From Conoideocrella luteorostrata (lineage: Eukaryota > Ascomycota > Sordariomycetes > Hypocreales > Clavicipitaceae), in contig JASWJB010000176.1 in assembly GCA_032433595.1 (NCBI GenBank), positions 1-64,000 of the forward strand: DNA of 64,000 nucleotides. Reading direction: 5' to 3'. The notes under the pieces are model-generated. The model did not search any database, had not been told where the DNA came from, and saw nothing but the letters and a program-made list of their open reading frames with translations. Positions 22,632-34,235 of the stretch are shown in pieces. Position 1 is the stretch's first letter; every line of letters starts with the position of its first letter. A program made the translations under genes and the position numbers.

Positions 22632-25600
22632 ATGACGTCGCCTGCGAACGAGCAGAATTCGATTCCGGCGACCAACACCTCTGCGACTACGGCGACTTCT
22701 TATGCCTCCGCTGCAGGTGCGCCTAAGAAATTATCTCAAGCGCCTTTAGTCGCGACCGGCCCTCAAGCCCCCGTCATCACTGGCCCTGCCTCTGCCTCTG
22801 CGCCGCAGAATGCAAAGGCCTCTTCTTTGCCTTCTGTAAACGGCAAACCAGTCGTCGCCCCTGCTGTCCCTGCTGTTGCCCGAGGTAGCTCTACCAACGG
22901 CTCCGGCGCGGACCACGCGAGAAAAACCCCCGTCACCATGGCTGCCAACGGCACCAACTCCTACCCTGCCAACGGCGGCGCCAAGTCTGGAATCCAGTTT
23001 GGCTTTAATTCTCCTGCCATGGCTCACAGCACTCCACAGGCCGGAAGCGCTGCTCCCATCCCCATTCCCGGTAGTGGAAACCCGCGCGTTCCTTCACCTG
23101 CGCACTCTCCCTCTCCGATTCCTCAACCATCGGCCAGCGGCGGTCGACCTCCCTCTGGTCTTCAGCAGCCCAGCAGCCAGATGACATTCGGAAGTCTTGG
23201 TAGCGATGGCGAGGTAAGCATGCTATCTTGTCAATTCAAATTTTTGCCCTAATAACAGTTAAAACCTTGACACTTTGTCACCTCTTTGCCCTTTGTCATT
23301 TTCTTTTTGGATTTTGGGAGGGCTAGGGGGAGAGTTGGTTTGCGCAACTCTGAATGGTTTCTTTTGTTTTTTTTTCTTGCTGGAAAAAAACACTAACTCT
23401 TATTTTTCAGCGTCATATGAGACAGGGCTCTATTCCACCAAACCCAAACACTATGAATTCGCAACCTGGCGCCCACTACCGACGCGAATCTAGCCACTCA
23501 ATTCAGGGCGAAAACAGAGGCAATTTCCCTCCCCAAGGTGGTCGCGGTCGTGGTTTTAACCATCACAATACTCAGTATAACAATCAGATGGGATACCCCC
23601 CTAACAATCAGTTCCGAAACGGCCCTGGCCAAGGTCGCGGCATGCCTACTTCCTTCCAACCTCAACGAAACATGCCGTATCCCAACTCCCCACAACCGGC
23701 TCGAAGCCCTGCACTCGTGCCATCGATGCCAAACACGCCGAACATGCCTCCTGCCACGATACAGTCCATGCAGACGACGCCTCAGTACCACTATCCGCCT
23801 CCCATGGCGCCTCAGCATCAACAAGTACAGCTCCCTTTTTCTGAACTGTCTGATAAGTTACATTTCAAGTCCCAAAACAAGAAGAATAGATCACGCCGAG
23901 AGCAAACCAAATCCCTGCAGTCAGGACGCCAATTGGACTCTATACGCGCGCTACGTGGAAGTGAAGCCAGCCAACCTCGAAGTCGTTTCGCCCAGCGACC
24001 AGAGCAACATTGGCGCAGCCATGGTAGCAAAGGTCGGCGTATGGTGTCCAGCGGCGCGGTGATGCCCGTTGAGCAATGCCCACCTCAACCCGCCCCTAGA
24101 AATTCCCCCAATAGCCCTTTTCTTGACTTGTCTCCTGAAAATGGTGGATTTGAACTCTGGCTGACTATGAAATATCAGAACTTTGGCTATCCTCCCCCGC
24201 AGGTAGATCAATACGGCCGACCAATCTCTATGCCTTATGGATATAACAACGTGCCACCGTATATGCCCCCTCCTCAAACTAACTCTCCCGGTTACAACCA
24301 GCAGTTCGCCCCCCCCTATCACCAGCAGAGCCATAGCATGTCGCGCAGCCCTTCGCAGCCTGAGCGGCCGTCCAGCGCTAATCAGCAGAGTCAGCCTCTG
24401 ATTGTCAGTTCATCCCAAACCTCCAACGCCACGGGTAAGACTGGATCCAACTTCATCAAGCCCAGGAAGAGTGCGGCCATTCAGATCAAGAATGCCGCTG
24501 GTGAGGTTGTCGACACCTCCACCTTCAAGCACCCTGCCTCCCCTGCTCCCACTGGGCAGCAGTCCAAGACACCCCCCGTCGTTGCTTCGACGCCCACACC
24601 TCCCCCCAAATCATCTACACCTTCTCATGCGCGGTCTGAGAGCACTACTGCACCAAAGACTGCCAAGGAGATCCAAGATGAATTGAAGGAGAAGATCAAG
24701 CAGGCTACTCAAGGTGCTGCCGCCACTGAAGCTGCGAAGGCTAAGGAACCGGCCGTTGTTAAAGACAGCCCTGCTACTGACAGCCCTACTGAAAAGGAGG
24801 TACTCGCTGTTGCCAAAGCTGAAGCTCCTAAGGAAAATTCTCGGCTCGAGAAGCCCAAGAAAGTCGAGGAGAAGGCACTCACCGAGGCCGCCGAACCCGC
24901 CTCCGACAATGATGATCCTGAAGAAGATGAGATGGAGCGAATGATCCGGGAAATGGAAGAGGCTGATGCCCTGCGCGAGAAGAAGGAGGCGGAACACCAA
25001 AAACGAGTGGAAGCTGAAAAGGCTGAAAAGAAGAAGAGGGAAGAGGCTGAGCGCAAAGCTAATGCTGCCGCTGCGGACCAGAAGCTGCGAGAGCAGGAAC
25101 GCGAGATGGAGAGGTTAGAGGAAGAAAAGGAGCGGCGCCAAAAGGAGGCCGACTCTGCTGGCAAAACTTTGTCGGTCGCAGAGGCTCTTGCAGCCGCCCG
25201 TTCTGGCAAGGACTCCGATGCGGATGACTCCAATGTTGACTCCGTTACGGACAAGTTGTCTGATATGAAGCTTGCCGACGAAAGGGCTGCTGGCGATGCT
25301 GCCGGCCAGAAGCGTGGGTCAAAGCCTGCTGCCCTCAATCTGGCTCCTCTCAACACCAAACCAGTCGAGCCTCCTCAGCCCAGTGCCGCACTCCAATCGC
25401 TGAAGTCTGCTCGGTTCCTGCAGGTCATGGACCAGAACATCTACCCAACTGGCATTAGCTCCCCCAACCCTGCCCTTAACGCGGCCGTCGCCAAGAAGGG
25501 CAAGAGCTTCAAGTACGATGCTGTGTTCCTGCTCCAGTTCCAGAAGGTGTTTACGGAGCAGCCGTCACTCGAGTTCCACCAGCAAGTCAAGTCTCTCATT

Positions 25601-27424
25601 GGAGATGGCGACCGCTCTGCCCGCGCCCAGACGCCTAGACAGCCTTCTAACCGCGGCAGCGGTGGTTTCTCCATGGGTACCTTTAATGCTCCTCCCGGTC
25701 GCACTCTTCCACCTGGCACTTCTTCCGAGCAGCGTATGGCCATGTCAAGTGGTGCTATGCCTCGGCCTGCCCCCGGATCCATTGGATCTTTCCGTGGTCC
25801 TGGTGGAGCGTTCCCAGGTGCTGCTATGTCTCGGACCTCTTCTCAGTCCCGAGCCGGCATGCCCAACTCGCCCAGTGGCCGCCAATCCAGCCGCTCAACT
25901 CGTGGTGGCAGCCGTCGTGACTTCAATGCCAAGGAGGCTCAGGCTGCTAAGACCATGCCTTTGACGGCTGGTATGGAGATCAAGCCCATCGCCATCTCTT
26001 CCAGCGGTTGGAAACCAACGAGCGTTGGCTCCAAGGGCGCTTCTCCCGCTGCTACCGGTTCGGCCTACCTTGACCCTGAGATGGTCCAGAGAAAGGTCAA
26101 GGCTGCTCTCAACAAAATGACACCCGAGAATTTTGACAAAATCGCCAACCAGATTCTTATCATTGCCGGGCAGTCGAAGGACGAATCTGATGGCCGTACC
26201 CTACGTCAAGTTATTCAACTTACTTTCGAAAAAGCAACTGATGAATCTCACTGGGCTTCCATGTACGCCAGATTCTGCAAGCGAATGCTCGAGAACATGA
26301 GCGCCGACGTCCGTGACGAGCGTATCAAGGACAAGAATGGCAATATTGTAAGCGGAGGCAACCTCTTCCGCAAGTACCTCCTCAACAGATGTCAGGAGGA
26401 ATTCGAGCGTGGCTGGTCCACCAATCTGCCTCAACCTAAGGAGGAGGAAGGCGGCGAGGACGGCAGCAAGAAGGCAGCTATGCTGACTGACGAGTACTAT
26501 GCTGCCGAAGCCGCCAAGCGACGTGGTCTCGGTCTCGTGCAGTTCATTGGTGAACTGTACAAGCTCGGCATGTTGACTGAGCGTATTATGCATGAATGTG
26601 TCCACAAGCTCGTGGACTACAAGGGTGTTCCCGATGAGGCTGAAATCGAGTCTCTCAGCAAGTTATTGCGCACCATTGGTGCCAACCTGGATGCTACAGA
26701 GAAGGGCCGTCCCATGATGGATGCCTACTTCCAGCGCATCCAGAGTATGGCCGATCTTCCAGAGTTGCAGAGCAGACTAAAGTTCATGCTTATGGATGTT
26801 ATTGACCTCCGAAAGGCAAACTGGATATCTAAGGATTCCAACAAAGGTCCCAAGACGCTTGAAGAAATTCGTGTAGAGACCGAAGCTGCCGCCGCCGCCA
26901 AGGCTCAAGAATCTGCTCGAAGCAACACACGCGGTGGTCCCGGCAATCGCCCTGCCATGGGTCGTGGTGATGCCCGCAACTTCTCTGGCGGTTATGCCCA
27001 GCAGACAAGCAATCAGGTCGGTATGGACGACCTTCGCCGTCTCAAGGGTTCTGCCAGCAGAACCTCGAGCCAGAACGTCATGCTTGGTCCCACGTCGATG
27101 TTCTCGTCTCGTAGCAACAGCGGTAGACGTCTCGGACCAGGAGGCTCTTTGGGTCGCCCCGGCGAGGAATCAGGAGCGTCTTCCCGTACAGGAACTCCAC
27201 CCAATCGGGACAGCACGTCAAACACGAACGCATTCAGGTAAGAATGTCTTGCGTTTTGTTTCGTCCTCTCCAACAATCACCAATGCATTAAATATGCTAA
27301 TATGTGTGAAATCAGCTTGCTGGCAAATATGGAAACCGAACATCCCGCCTCGCCTCCATCTGCTGGACCCTCTCCCTCTCTGGCAAAGGTTGTCCCTGAC
27401 AGCGGCAAGAAAGAGAGCGAGTAG
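22632..27424 (+). CDS. Translation initiation factor eIF4G
   Basis: Scaffold of the cap-binding complex eIF4F that bridges eIF4E, eIF4A and Pab1. Proposed exons: 22632-23213, 23411-23824, 24179-27237, 27316-27424, about 1387 aa. The N-terminus is low-complexity (Pro/Ala/Ser, then Gln/Asn/Pro/Gly). A charged coiled coil (residues about 515-620, EEADALREKKEAEHQKR-like) follows. The eIF4E-binding motif YDAVFLL is near residue 777, an RS/RG-rich linker comes next, and the MIF4G HEAT domain spans about 965-1215 (KVKAALNKMTPENFDKIANQ onward). No MA3 domain is present, as in other fungi. The segment 23825-24178 is open in frame (118 codons) but ends with CTGAC and ATATCAG and differs in composition from the Gln/Pro/Tyr-rich flanks, so I treat it as an intron. 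The last small exon (27316-27424) is supported by GTAAGA and ATCAG. Confidence 0.92.
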
Positions 27425-28832
27425 AAGGCTAATAATCTCATGGTTTTCGGTGTCTTGCATTTCAGGTGATAGACTTGGCGGATTCTGTTTCCTTGCATTT
27501 ACAGGCTTCTCGTTTTCTCTATGCGCCCTGACATATTTGAGAGACGTATCAAAAGTTACGCACGCATTTCTTTATTGATCCCATGATACCTCACAATAGA
27601 CTACTTGAGATCAGACAGGGGCAGGCTCTCGCCGCAGATGGAGGAGTAGAGAGCAATTTTGCGTCATAAGCATTACTTATTATTATTGTCTTTTTTTTCT
27701 TCGGATGTCGGAATATTTCACCCCAGTCATCCTTTTACAACCTGTCCCTCGGGTTTGTTCCAATAGCTTTTAATTCTTTTCGAGGGACGCGAGTATCACG
27801 CCTGTTATACCAGCTGAGCTTATGATGCTATGGATGAATATCGTCATGAAGCTGCTGATGGAAAAGCATTGAGCATGGAAGTAACGAGGATTGAGGTTGC
27901 GAATGCAAAAATAGTGGTTGTGTTTTTCATCAGTCGATATGCCATGGTAGTTGAACAACCCGGGGCTGGCTTTGGAGAATTTTGGCATCCAATGGGCTCA
28001 AGGAGCGCCACATCAAACGATCCGTCCACAAGAGCAACGTCGAGCTATGTCCTCGAAAAGCGTGGTACTCCTGCGTTTAGTCGAATGCTTGATTAGCTGA
28101 GAAGAGTTCAGGACGAATGACTGGTCGCCACCACTTTGTCTTCGTCTCGGTTGCATTACACAATGCTGTAACTCGCTTGCTGAAGCTGGCCTTTGACCCA
28201 CGCTATTTTGTCGGGCATTATTATGGGTTTGTGCTGTTTTTATTGTACATCATCTAATTTATTGGAGCAATGGGGACTGATTCGATCAGTTGACGGAATA
28301 AACACTTGTTCATTAAAACTTGCCATATTTGAATAATGACCCGTGATTCAGACTTTGGTGTACTGTGTGGTGTTATGATACATCAAGCAAAGGGTTGAAT
28401 GAGTGATCCATTTAGCTAAATACGGTGGTGACGTGAGATCAATGTCAACCAAATCGTGCATGCTTCTTAAATACTACCAACCATGTCCTACCACGTCACC
28501 GTGATGATTTGTCGAAAAACAGTTATATATCCAAAATCCACTACCCAGTGTATTGATGCAAGATAGTGCTACAGTATTGATCCTATATACCTACTGTTGC
28601 CCCGCCCCATTCTGCCTTCATCTCAAAGAATCGTAACACCGGACACCCAGTTGCTCAGTCCCAGTTATCGCTCAATGTGGACCTCTGGCATACACAAACG
28701 CATTCCAAACTCATCACCTAAACAAACAAAAACACGTTGGATTCCATCCAATATCTTCATGATACATTCAAATGCAAATATACTCGCGTCCATATTCCGT
28801 CCTCCAGCTCCCAAAGCTCTTGATTGCCCTAT
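27425..28832. other. Convergent 3' spacer, eIF4G and POL1
   Basis: 1.4 kb between two convergent stop codons, moderately AT-rich. Short ORFs on both strands lack recognisable similarity. Nothing else seen. Confidence 0.6.
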
Positions 28833-31800
28833 TTATGCTGCAACAAACAACTTGTTGAATCCGAGCTTGGCAAACAAGGTGTCCATGGCTACCCATTGTC
28901 GGCCACACTTCTCTAGATATCTGTCAACGACACCTTTCACAGTACCGAATCTGACACGATTGTGTTCTGCGAGTGCCAAGATCGTGTCACGGTCTTGCCG
29001 CGAAAGGGTTGAGTTGTTTGCGTCGCTAGCTTTAGCACGAGCTCTTTCCACATCCCACAAGCTGGCAAAGTACACCAATTGGTTGTATATGGCCTTCTCT
29101 GTGTACTCGTACCGCATTCGTCCGAGGCAATCGTGAGCCAGTCCCTTGGGCCCAAGGCAGCGGGTGCCATACACGCTCATTTGACGGGTTTTATTGCCAC
29201 ACTGTGAGTCGTCGCAAATCAGCCACCCCTCATAGTACTTCGAAGTTTGCTGACGAACGGCGTGTTCCACCTGAGCAACAATGCAAAGAGTAGGAATTAT
29301 AGCTCCACATCCGCCACAGAGCAGACCAGCCGCTGACACTCTTTCAGGGGCTGTAGCTAGACCTTCGAAGGCAGAGGCAAACTTGCACTTGCGACACCGT
29401 ATGAGTAATCTCGCACAATCACCAAACCGCACCTCATCAGGGATTTGTGATTCCAGAGGGTGAATCTCAATATCATCGCTCGAGTTATTTTGTTGTGTCT
29501 GATGGGAGCTGTAATGGCGGATATCGAGGCCAAGTTGCTCTGCGAGTTGCGATGTGGAAGTGCCTATGATGTTGGCACAAAGTCGCTCTACGGGGGGGAA
29601 GATTTGCTTTCCAAGATACCACTCGACATCTGGGACAAGTGAATTGTCTGTCTTGAGGTCTGCCGGAGCATAGGCACGCTTAGGTGCAGGCTCAGAACTC
29701 TTTCCATCGCCAGTAATAATGTACGATATTACGTCTCCTTTGCGAACGGTTCTGCCTCGCGCAATATCTCGCAGAGCGACCTGCACCTGTGGCATGGAGT
29801 CGGCGTTGGGGTATTCTTTAGGGCCTTTACCGAGCTGCGTGTAAATGATGTACTTTGTGACGGGGATGCTTTGCTCTCGCATCTTGCTAGCAATGTCACG
29901 GAGGTATTCGTGAATGCGTGCGATAGCAACCTCAGCTTCGTCACCAGAGAGAATTTCGTCCAAGAGGTGCTTAGATATCTCCTTGGAGAGCGCGCAATAC
30001 TCTCGTCGTCTCATATCCAGGCCTTTGACTTCCATTTGTTCCACAAACTTACCGTCCTTTTCGATGAGGTTGATTGCAGCATATTTTTTCTTTGCTTGGA
30101 GTAGAATTCGGCGGAACACATTGTCGATATCTATTTCAAGCAGCCTATACTGATCATTGACGGCCTTTTTGAACTCATTACCGACTCTGAACGCATCTGC
30201 CACGGAATCCACATTGGCATTGATCATGACGGAGTCAGTATCACCATATATAACCTGCAGGGATTTGCTTTCTGCGAGCTCTTTTGTGCTTCGCAGAATT
30301 TCACGGCCTTTAAAAGTAGTCAGGACAGCCAGCGGCCGAGCATAAAACCTAGACTTGGTATAACCCAAGCATCCATACATAGAATTTGCCGTCAGCTTCA
30401 AAGCCAGCTGCTTGATATCCCAGGTGGCGAGTTGCTCGGAAGTGGCGCTTTTGTCTTTCATAAGCGCCTTGACTTGGCGACGGCGCCCAACCAGAGTAGC
30501 AATAAGTCTAGGCAGAACGCCTAGTTCCTGATCCGTAGGCACCTCAGGAACGTCATCTTCATCTTCGGTCTAGTTTCCCATGTTAGTCAGGGAATGGATA
30601 TTTACAGGCGTTTCAACCGGGATGTACTAACAGATGCTGTTCTGTCAACAGTAGTAAAGCAAATGTTAAATTCCTGAATGATGGACGGATACAGTGAGTT
30701 GAAGTCCATCACTAGAACAAACTTGTCGTATAGACCCTTGTCGGGCTCAAATACGAGACCACCCTTGTACTTGTCTTTCTTTTTCCCTTCGCCGCTGCCC
30801 TCTTCCTGATTTTCTTCTTCCATCTTTTGGCGACCTCGAAAGGTCCGCTTGTCCGGGCAGATGTATTTGTTGCGGTGAAATTCATGAAGTAGAATGTACT
30901 CATTCCGCTCGGCTCGGGTACCAGTCAGAGTTCGAGCCCAGGAGTTGCCAGCAAGGTTGGTTAGAACTTTGGTTAAGGGCAGCAGTTGCACAATTAATGC
31001 TAACGCAGCGATGAAGTGCGTATCTGCTTCCATATGGGTGATATAATCCATGAGACCTTGCTTTTCTTTGGCCCAACTGTTCAGAGCCACCTCGTTATCG
31101 ACATCTCGACGACGATTGTCACCCGACAGGTATAGGCTGCACATTTCAGTCAAGCTCCATGTTTGACACTTGTACATGGCCGACTTTCCGGCATCATTGG
31201 CAAGATCACAAAGCAACCTGCCGGCAATGACTTGACGTTCAGCAAAGACGTTGCCGCCCGCTTTACCCATGGAAGCAGGCCATTGGGTTCGACGCAAACG
31301 GCCTAGTCTGGACCATTGGTGAATCTTCTTTTCGTGAAGTCGGCTTAAAAGCACGCTGTAGTCCACCCCCTCCAGCTGATGTCCAAGGATAACGTCAGGA
31401 TCAGCTACATCAACCTGGGCCAAGAAGAAAGTCAAAATGTCAGCTTCTGCTTTCTTCAAGACAATCACCCCTCTATTTCGCTTCTTAGCTAATTGATCAA
31501 AGCCCATAGGAAAGCCCTGCCCATGAGGACGAATAACGGTAAACGTTCTACAAGGAAGCTTTTCAGCTGGGGTTGTGTCACTAAGCAACACTTTGTCGTA
31601 AATCCTAGCGCTTATAGCAAGAATTTCTTGTTTGTTCTCTTTGGCGTTGAAGGCTGTTCTCAGTGAAACACTCATAAGGGTTAGAGGAGGTGCATCGAGA
31701 TTATCAGCCTCTTTGATTGTCGACACCATGTTAGGGTGCTCGGCCAACACTTCGAGCTTACAATGCGACGCGTTTTTGATGGCACCGAAATCTGCATCTT

Positions 31801-33499
31801 GAATCTTGAGCCAGCAAGGGCCCATGATGTTTTTCCACAAAACAAACTGCTCAAATAGGGCAGTATTGGCGCCAAAGACATGGGCAAAGGTCTCTCCCGT
31901 CGTGCTGACATCAATTTGTGGCTCTAAAATAGGTTAATATATATATACAATTTTTCATGTCGGTTAAATAGTGATTCACGTTGGGCCAACACTTACTCGT
32001 ATAAGGATATAGTAGTTTCATATATTGCGCTTCTTTCGGGACGTCCGACAATTCAAAGGCATACTTGCGGCTGCAAGCCTTGATCTTGTGCATGTCGACC
32101 TTCATCTTCGTCATCATTTCGTCGACTTCCTCGTAGACATCCATCATCTCAACAGTCTCATCAGTTGACTCGCCATCTCGCACGCGTTGTGGGCGGGGCA
32201 GGAAGAATAGTTTTCTCAAAATATTGTCGACCTTGATAAAACAACTAACGTAGACGTTGGTTTTCTTGTTTAGAACTTTGCCGAACAGACAAAGACTGCC
32301 ATTGATCTCGGTGTAATCCGTCCAGAAGAAATGGAGACTACCATCGGCCTCGATAGCATCGTTATGATCGATTTTGCCGATGCCACGAGTCTCTGTGGGT
32401 TGATTGACGACGTTCAGCTTTTCTGTGACATTGCTCCAAGATGCTGAGTCGACAGAGTTCTGGGCAACTTGTTTTAAGGGTGATGAGCTAGCTGGTGAAG
32501 GGTAGGGATCCTGTTTTAAAAGCTTTTTAACCGGACGAGAGCCGGCCATATTCACACTAGGTGAATTGACAGCACCTGTATGAGCAACTTCCATCATGTC
32601 ACTGTCTTCGTCGTCCTCAGGATCCTGTTTAATCTGAGCTTTTCGCTCTGCTTTTCGGGCGGCAGGCGATGATGGAGGTGGATCACTCATAGGAACTTCT
32701 GGAGTTCCCTGCAAATCATCATCCGCAGGGGGTATGAAACCATCATCAGATGCGAAGTGGCCGGCAGGTGGTGATGGCAGTCGAGTGTCGATTCGCTTTT
32801 GTCTTTTCTGAATGGATTCTGCAGCGGGCGAGAGAGCTCTCGATTTGCGACGATCGCCGGACCTCTCAACCTTTGAGGGTCGCGGAACAGGCGCAGGAAT
32901 GTTGTTGTCAACTTCACCCAAGAGATCAGCGAGAAAGTCATCGTCCGCCTTGGTCTTGGCAACCTATAACGGGGTATTAGCTGACCGAAAACACTCGGAT
33001 ATGTCATTGAGAGTATATATCTCGTGCCTTGGGTTTAGGTTGAGCCTTGCCGGCCCCTTTGGTGAAGTATTCACTGATATTGCGATCGTTGGCATCACGC
33101 TTCGATTGAGAGTCTTCCCGATTCTTCTTGGCTGCAGGAGGGGCCATTAGCAAGTAGAACAAAGATGCTATGATCGATGAGTTAGAGGTGAATTATAGAC
33201 AAACCTGCTTTGCTTGGCCTGCCGCGGACCGGCTGATCCTCCAGATCGCTATCAGAGTCGTAGTGCCTGACACGGTCCCAGTCTTCCCGGCCATCATCTG
33301 CATAGCCTTCTCCATTATCGTCGACTACGAAATCATCCTCGTTGAGACGGCTCCGGACAATCTTCTTGTACCCATCTTCATCAACCTCGTCGTACAGATC
33401 CGATGCATCGTCGACGCGGTAATTTTCAAAGGCCTTCTTGCCAGACTGGCGCAGGGCTCGTAGCTCGGCGAGCTTGGCCCGATGATTAATCTTGGGCAT
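28833..33499 (-). CDS. POL1: DNA polymerase alpha catalytic subunit
   Basis: Family B polymerase that extends RNA primers made by primase at origins and on the lagging strand. Exons (minus): 33499-33205, 33131-33028, 32963-31997, 31923-30632, 30569-28833, 1464 aa, typical for Pol alpha. The N-terminal domain has LAELRALRQSGKKAFENYRV and the DDDFLADLLGEVD segment. The inactive exonuclease region follows, then polymerase motif A DFNSLYPSIIQEFNICFTT near residue 865, motif B KLTANSMYGCLGY, and motif C YGDTDSV near 995. VKGLDMRRREYCALSKE is diagnostic for alpha. The C-terminal zinc modules have CRKC, CGGC, CDDSQC and a last Cys pair. The intron 33027-32964 appears to use a GC donor (AAG|GCACGA), because no GT exists before an in-frame stop. 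The start MPKINHRAKLAE is chosen by family similarity. Confidence 0.95.
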
Positions 33500-33980
33500 G
33501 GCGGGCTGGCAGTAAAAAGACAACGACGATGGCTATCATTAAAACAGAGTCGAGCTTGCACATTTGAAGACGTAGGATTGTCTGGTAAAGTGCTGTGGCA
33601 GTATACACGGGTGGAAATGGTGTGAACAAGTCGCTGGCTCGAAGTATTAGCCGGCGTCTGGCAACCACTTCAAGGAACCCACCCATGCAAATGTCTTGAG
33701 TCGCGTCTTGGACCGCGTCACGAGCACGCGACGCGACTTAATTGAAAGCACTTACTCCGTAGTTACCCCGTGCCCCGTAGTTACTCCGTACACTGCGGTG
33801 GTATGACTAACTAACTCAAGCAAGTCCTCTAACAGCGGCGGCCCCCCACATGTGCCACCGCGATTGGCGCCCCCACGAGCCTAGACGATCCACCATCACT
33901 TGCATAATTAATTCTCATGCTTTTGCGGAGTTCTCCGTAGCGACACTCAGTATTGGCATACCGAGACCTCTGTGCTTTCA
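33500..33980. promoter_or_regulatory. POL1 upstream region
   Basis: Upstream region of POL1 with an MCB-like cluster (33699-33738, listed separately) and two TACTCCGTA-type motifs at 33752-33762 and 33781-33791. A further GCGGAGTTCTCCGTA lies near 33925-33940. Confidence 0.55.
33699..33738. promoter_or_regulatory. MCB-like cluster upstream of POL1
   Basis: Four ACGCG/CGCGT cores lie within 34 bp: 33702-33706, 33714-33718, 33726-33730 and 33731-33735, about 203-236 bp upstream of the POL1 start codon. The outer parts form a perfect 8-bp inverted repeat (AGTCGCGT and ACGCGACT). In yeasts ACGCGT-type MCB elements bind MBF (Mbp1-Swi6) and drive G1/S expression of DNA-synthesis genes, POL1 among them. 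Use here is inferred. Confidence 0.6.
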
Positions 33981-34235
33981 ATGGAAACGCTTCCTGTGGA
34001 AGCAATTGCCATTATTTTCCAAAGTCTTCCTGAATTTTCCGCTTTGTTTTCGTTTATGACGACCTGCACCCGTATGCGGCAGATATATCGGGAGTATAGT
34101 AAGGAGACGGACCGCTGTTCCCGCTCTTCGCACGCAACGCGGCATCCCGCCTCGAGTATAGCGCACAGTATGAATGAATACCAGACTCGGATAGGTAGAT
34201 GTAGACTTGATGTGCACTGGGGCTCGCAACGATGA
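33981..34235 (+). pseudogene. F-box domain fragment
   Basis: An 84-codon reading frame whose first about 37 residues read as an F-box (LPVEAIAIIFQSLPEFSALF, then MTTCTRMRQIYREY). F-box proteins are substrate adaptors of SCF ubiquitin ligases and normally carry a long C-terminal region. Here the frame ends after about 45 unrelated residues, and the following DNA has no continuation. It is most likely a truncated relic; a spliced small protein cannot be excluded. No intron signal joining it to a downstream exon was found. Confidence 0.45.

Noticed and set aside
24140..24165. GGATTTGAACTC, like a reverse-strand tRNA T-arm, inside the eIF4G open segment
   Set aside because: No matching stem and no D-arm or anticodon arm at the right distance.
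24611..25359. Long minus-strand frames (Ser/Leu-rich) opposite the eIF4G coiled coil
   Set aside because: They are mirror images of the Glu/Lys-rich coding sequence and lack independent similarity.
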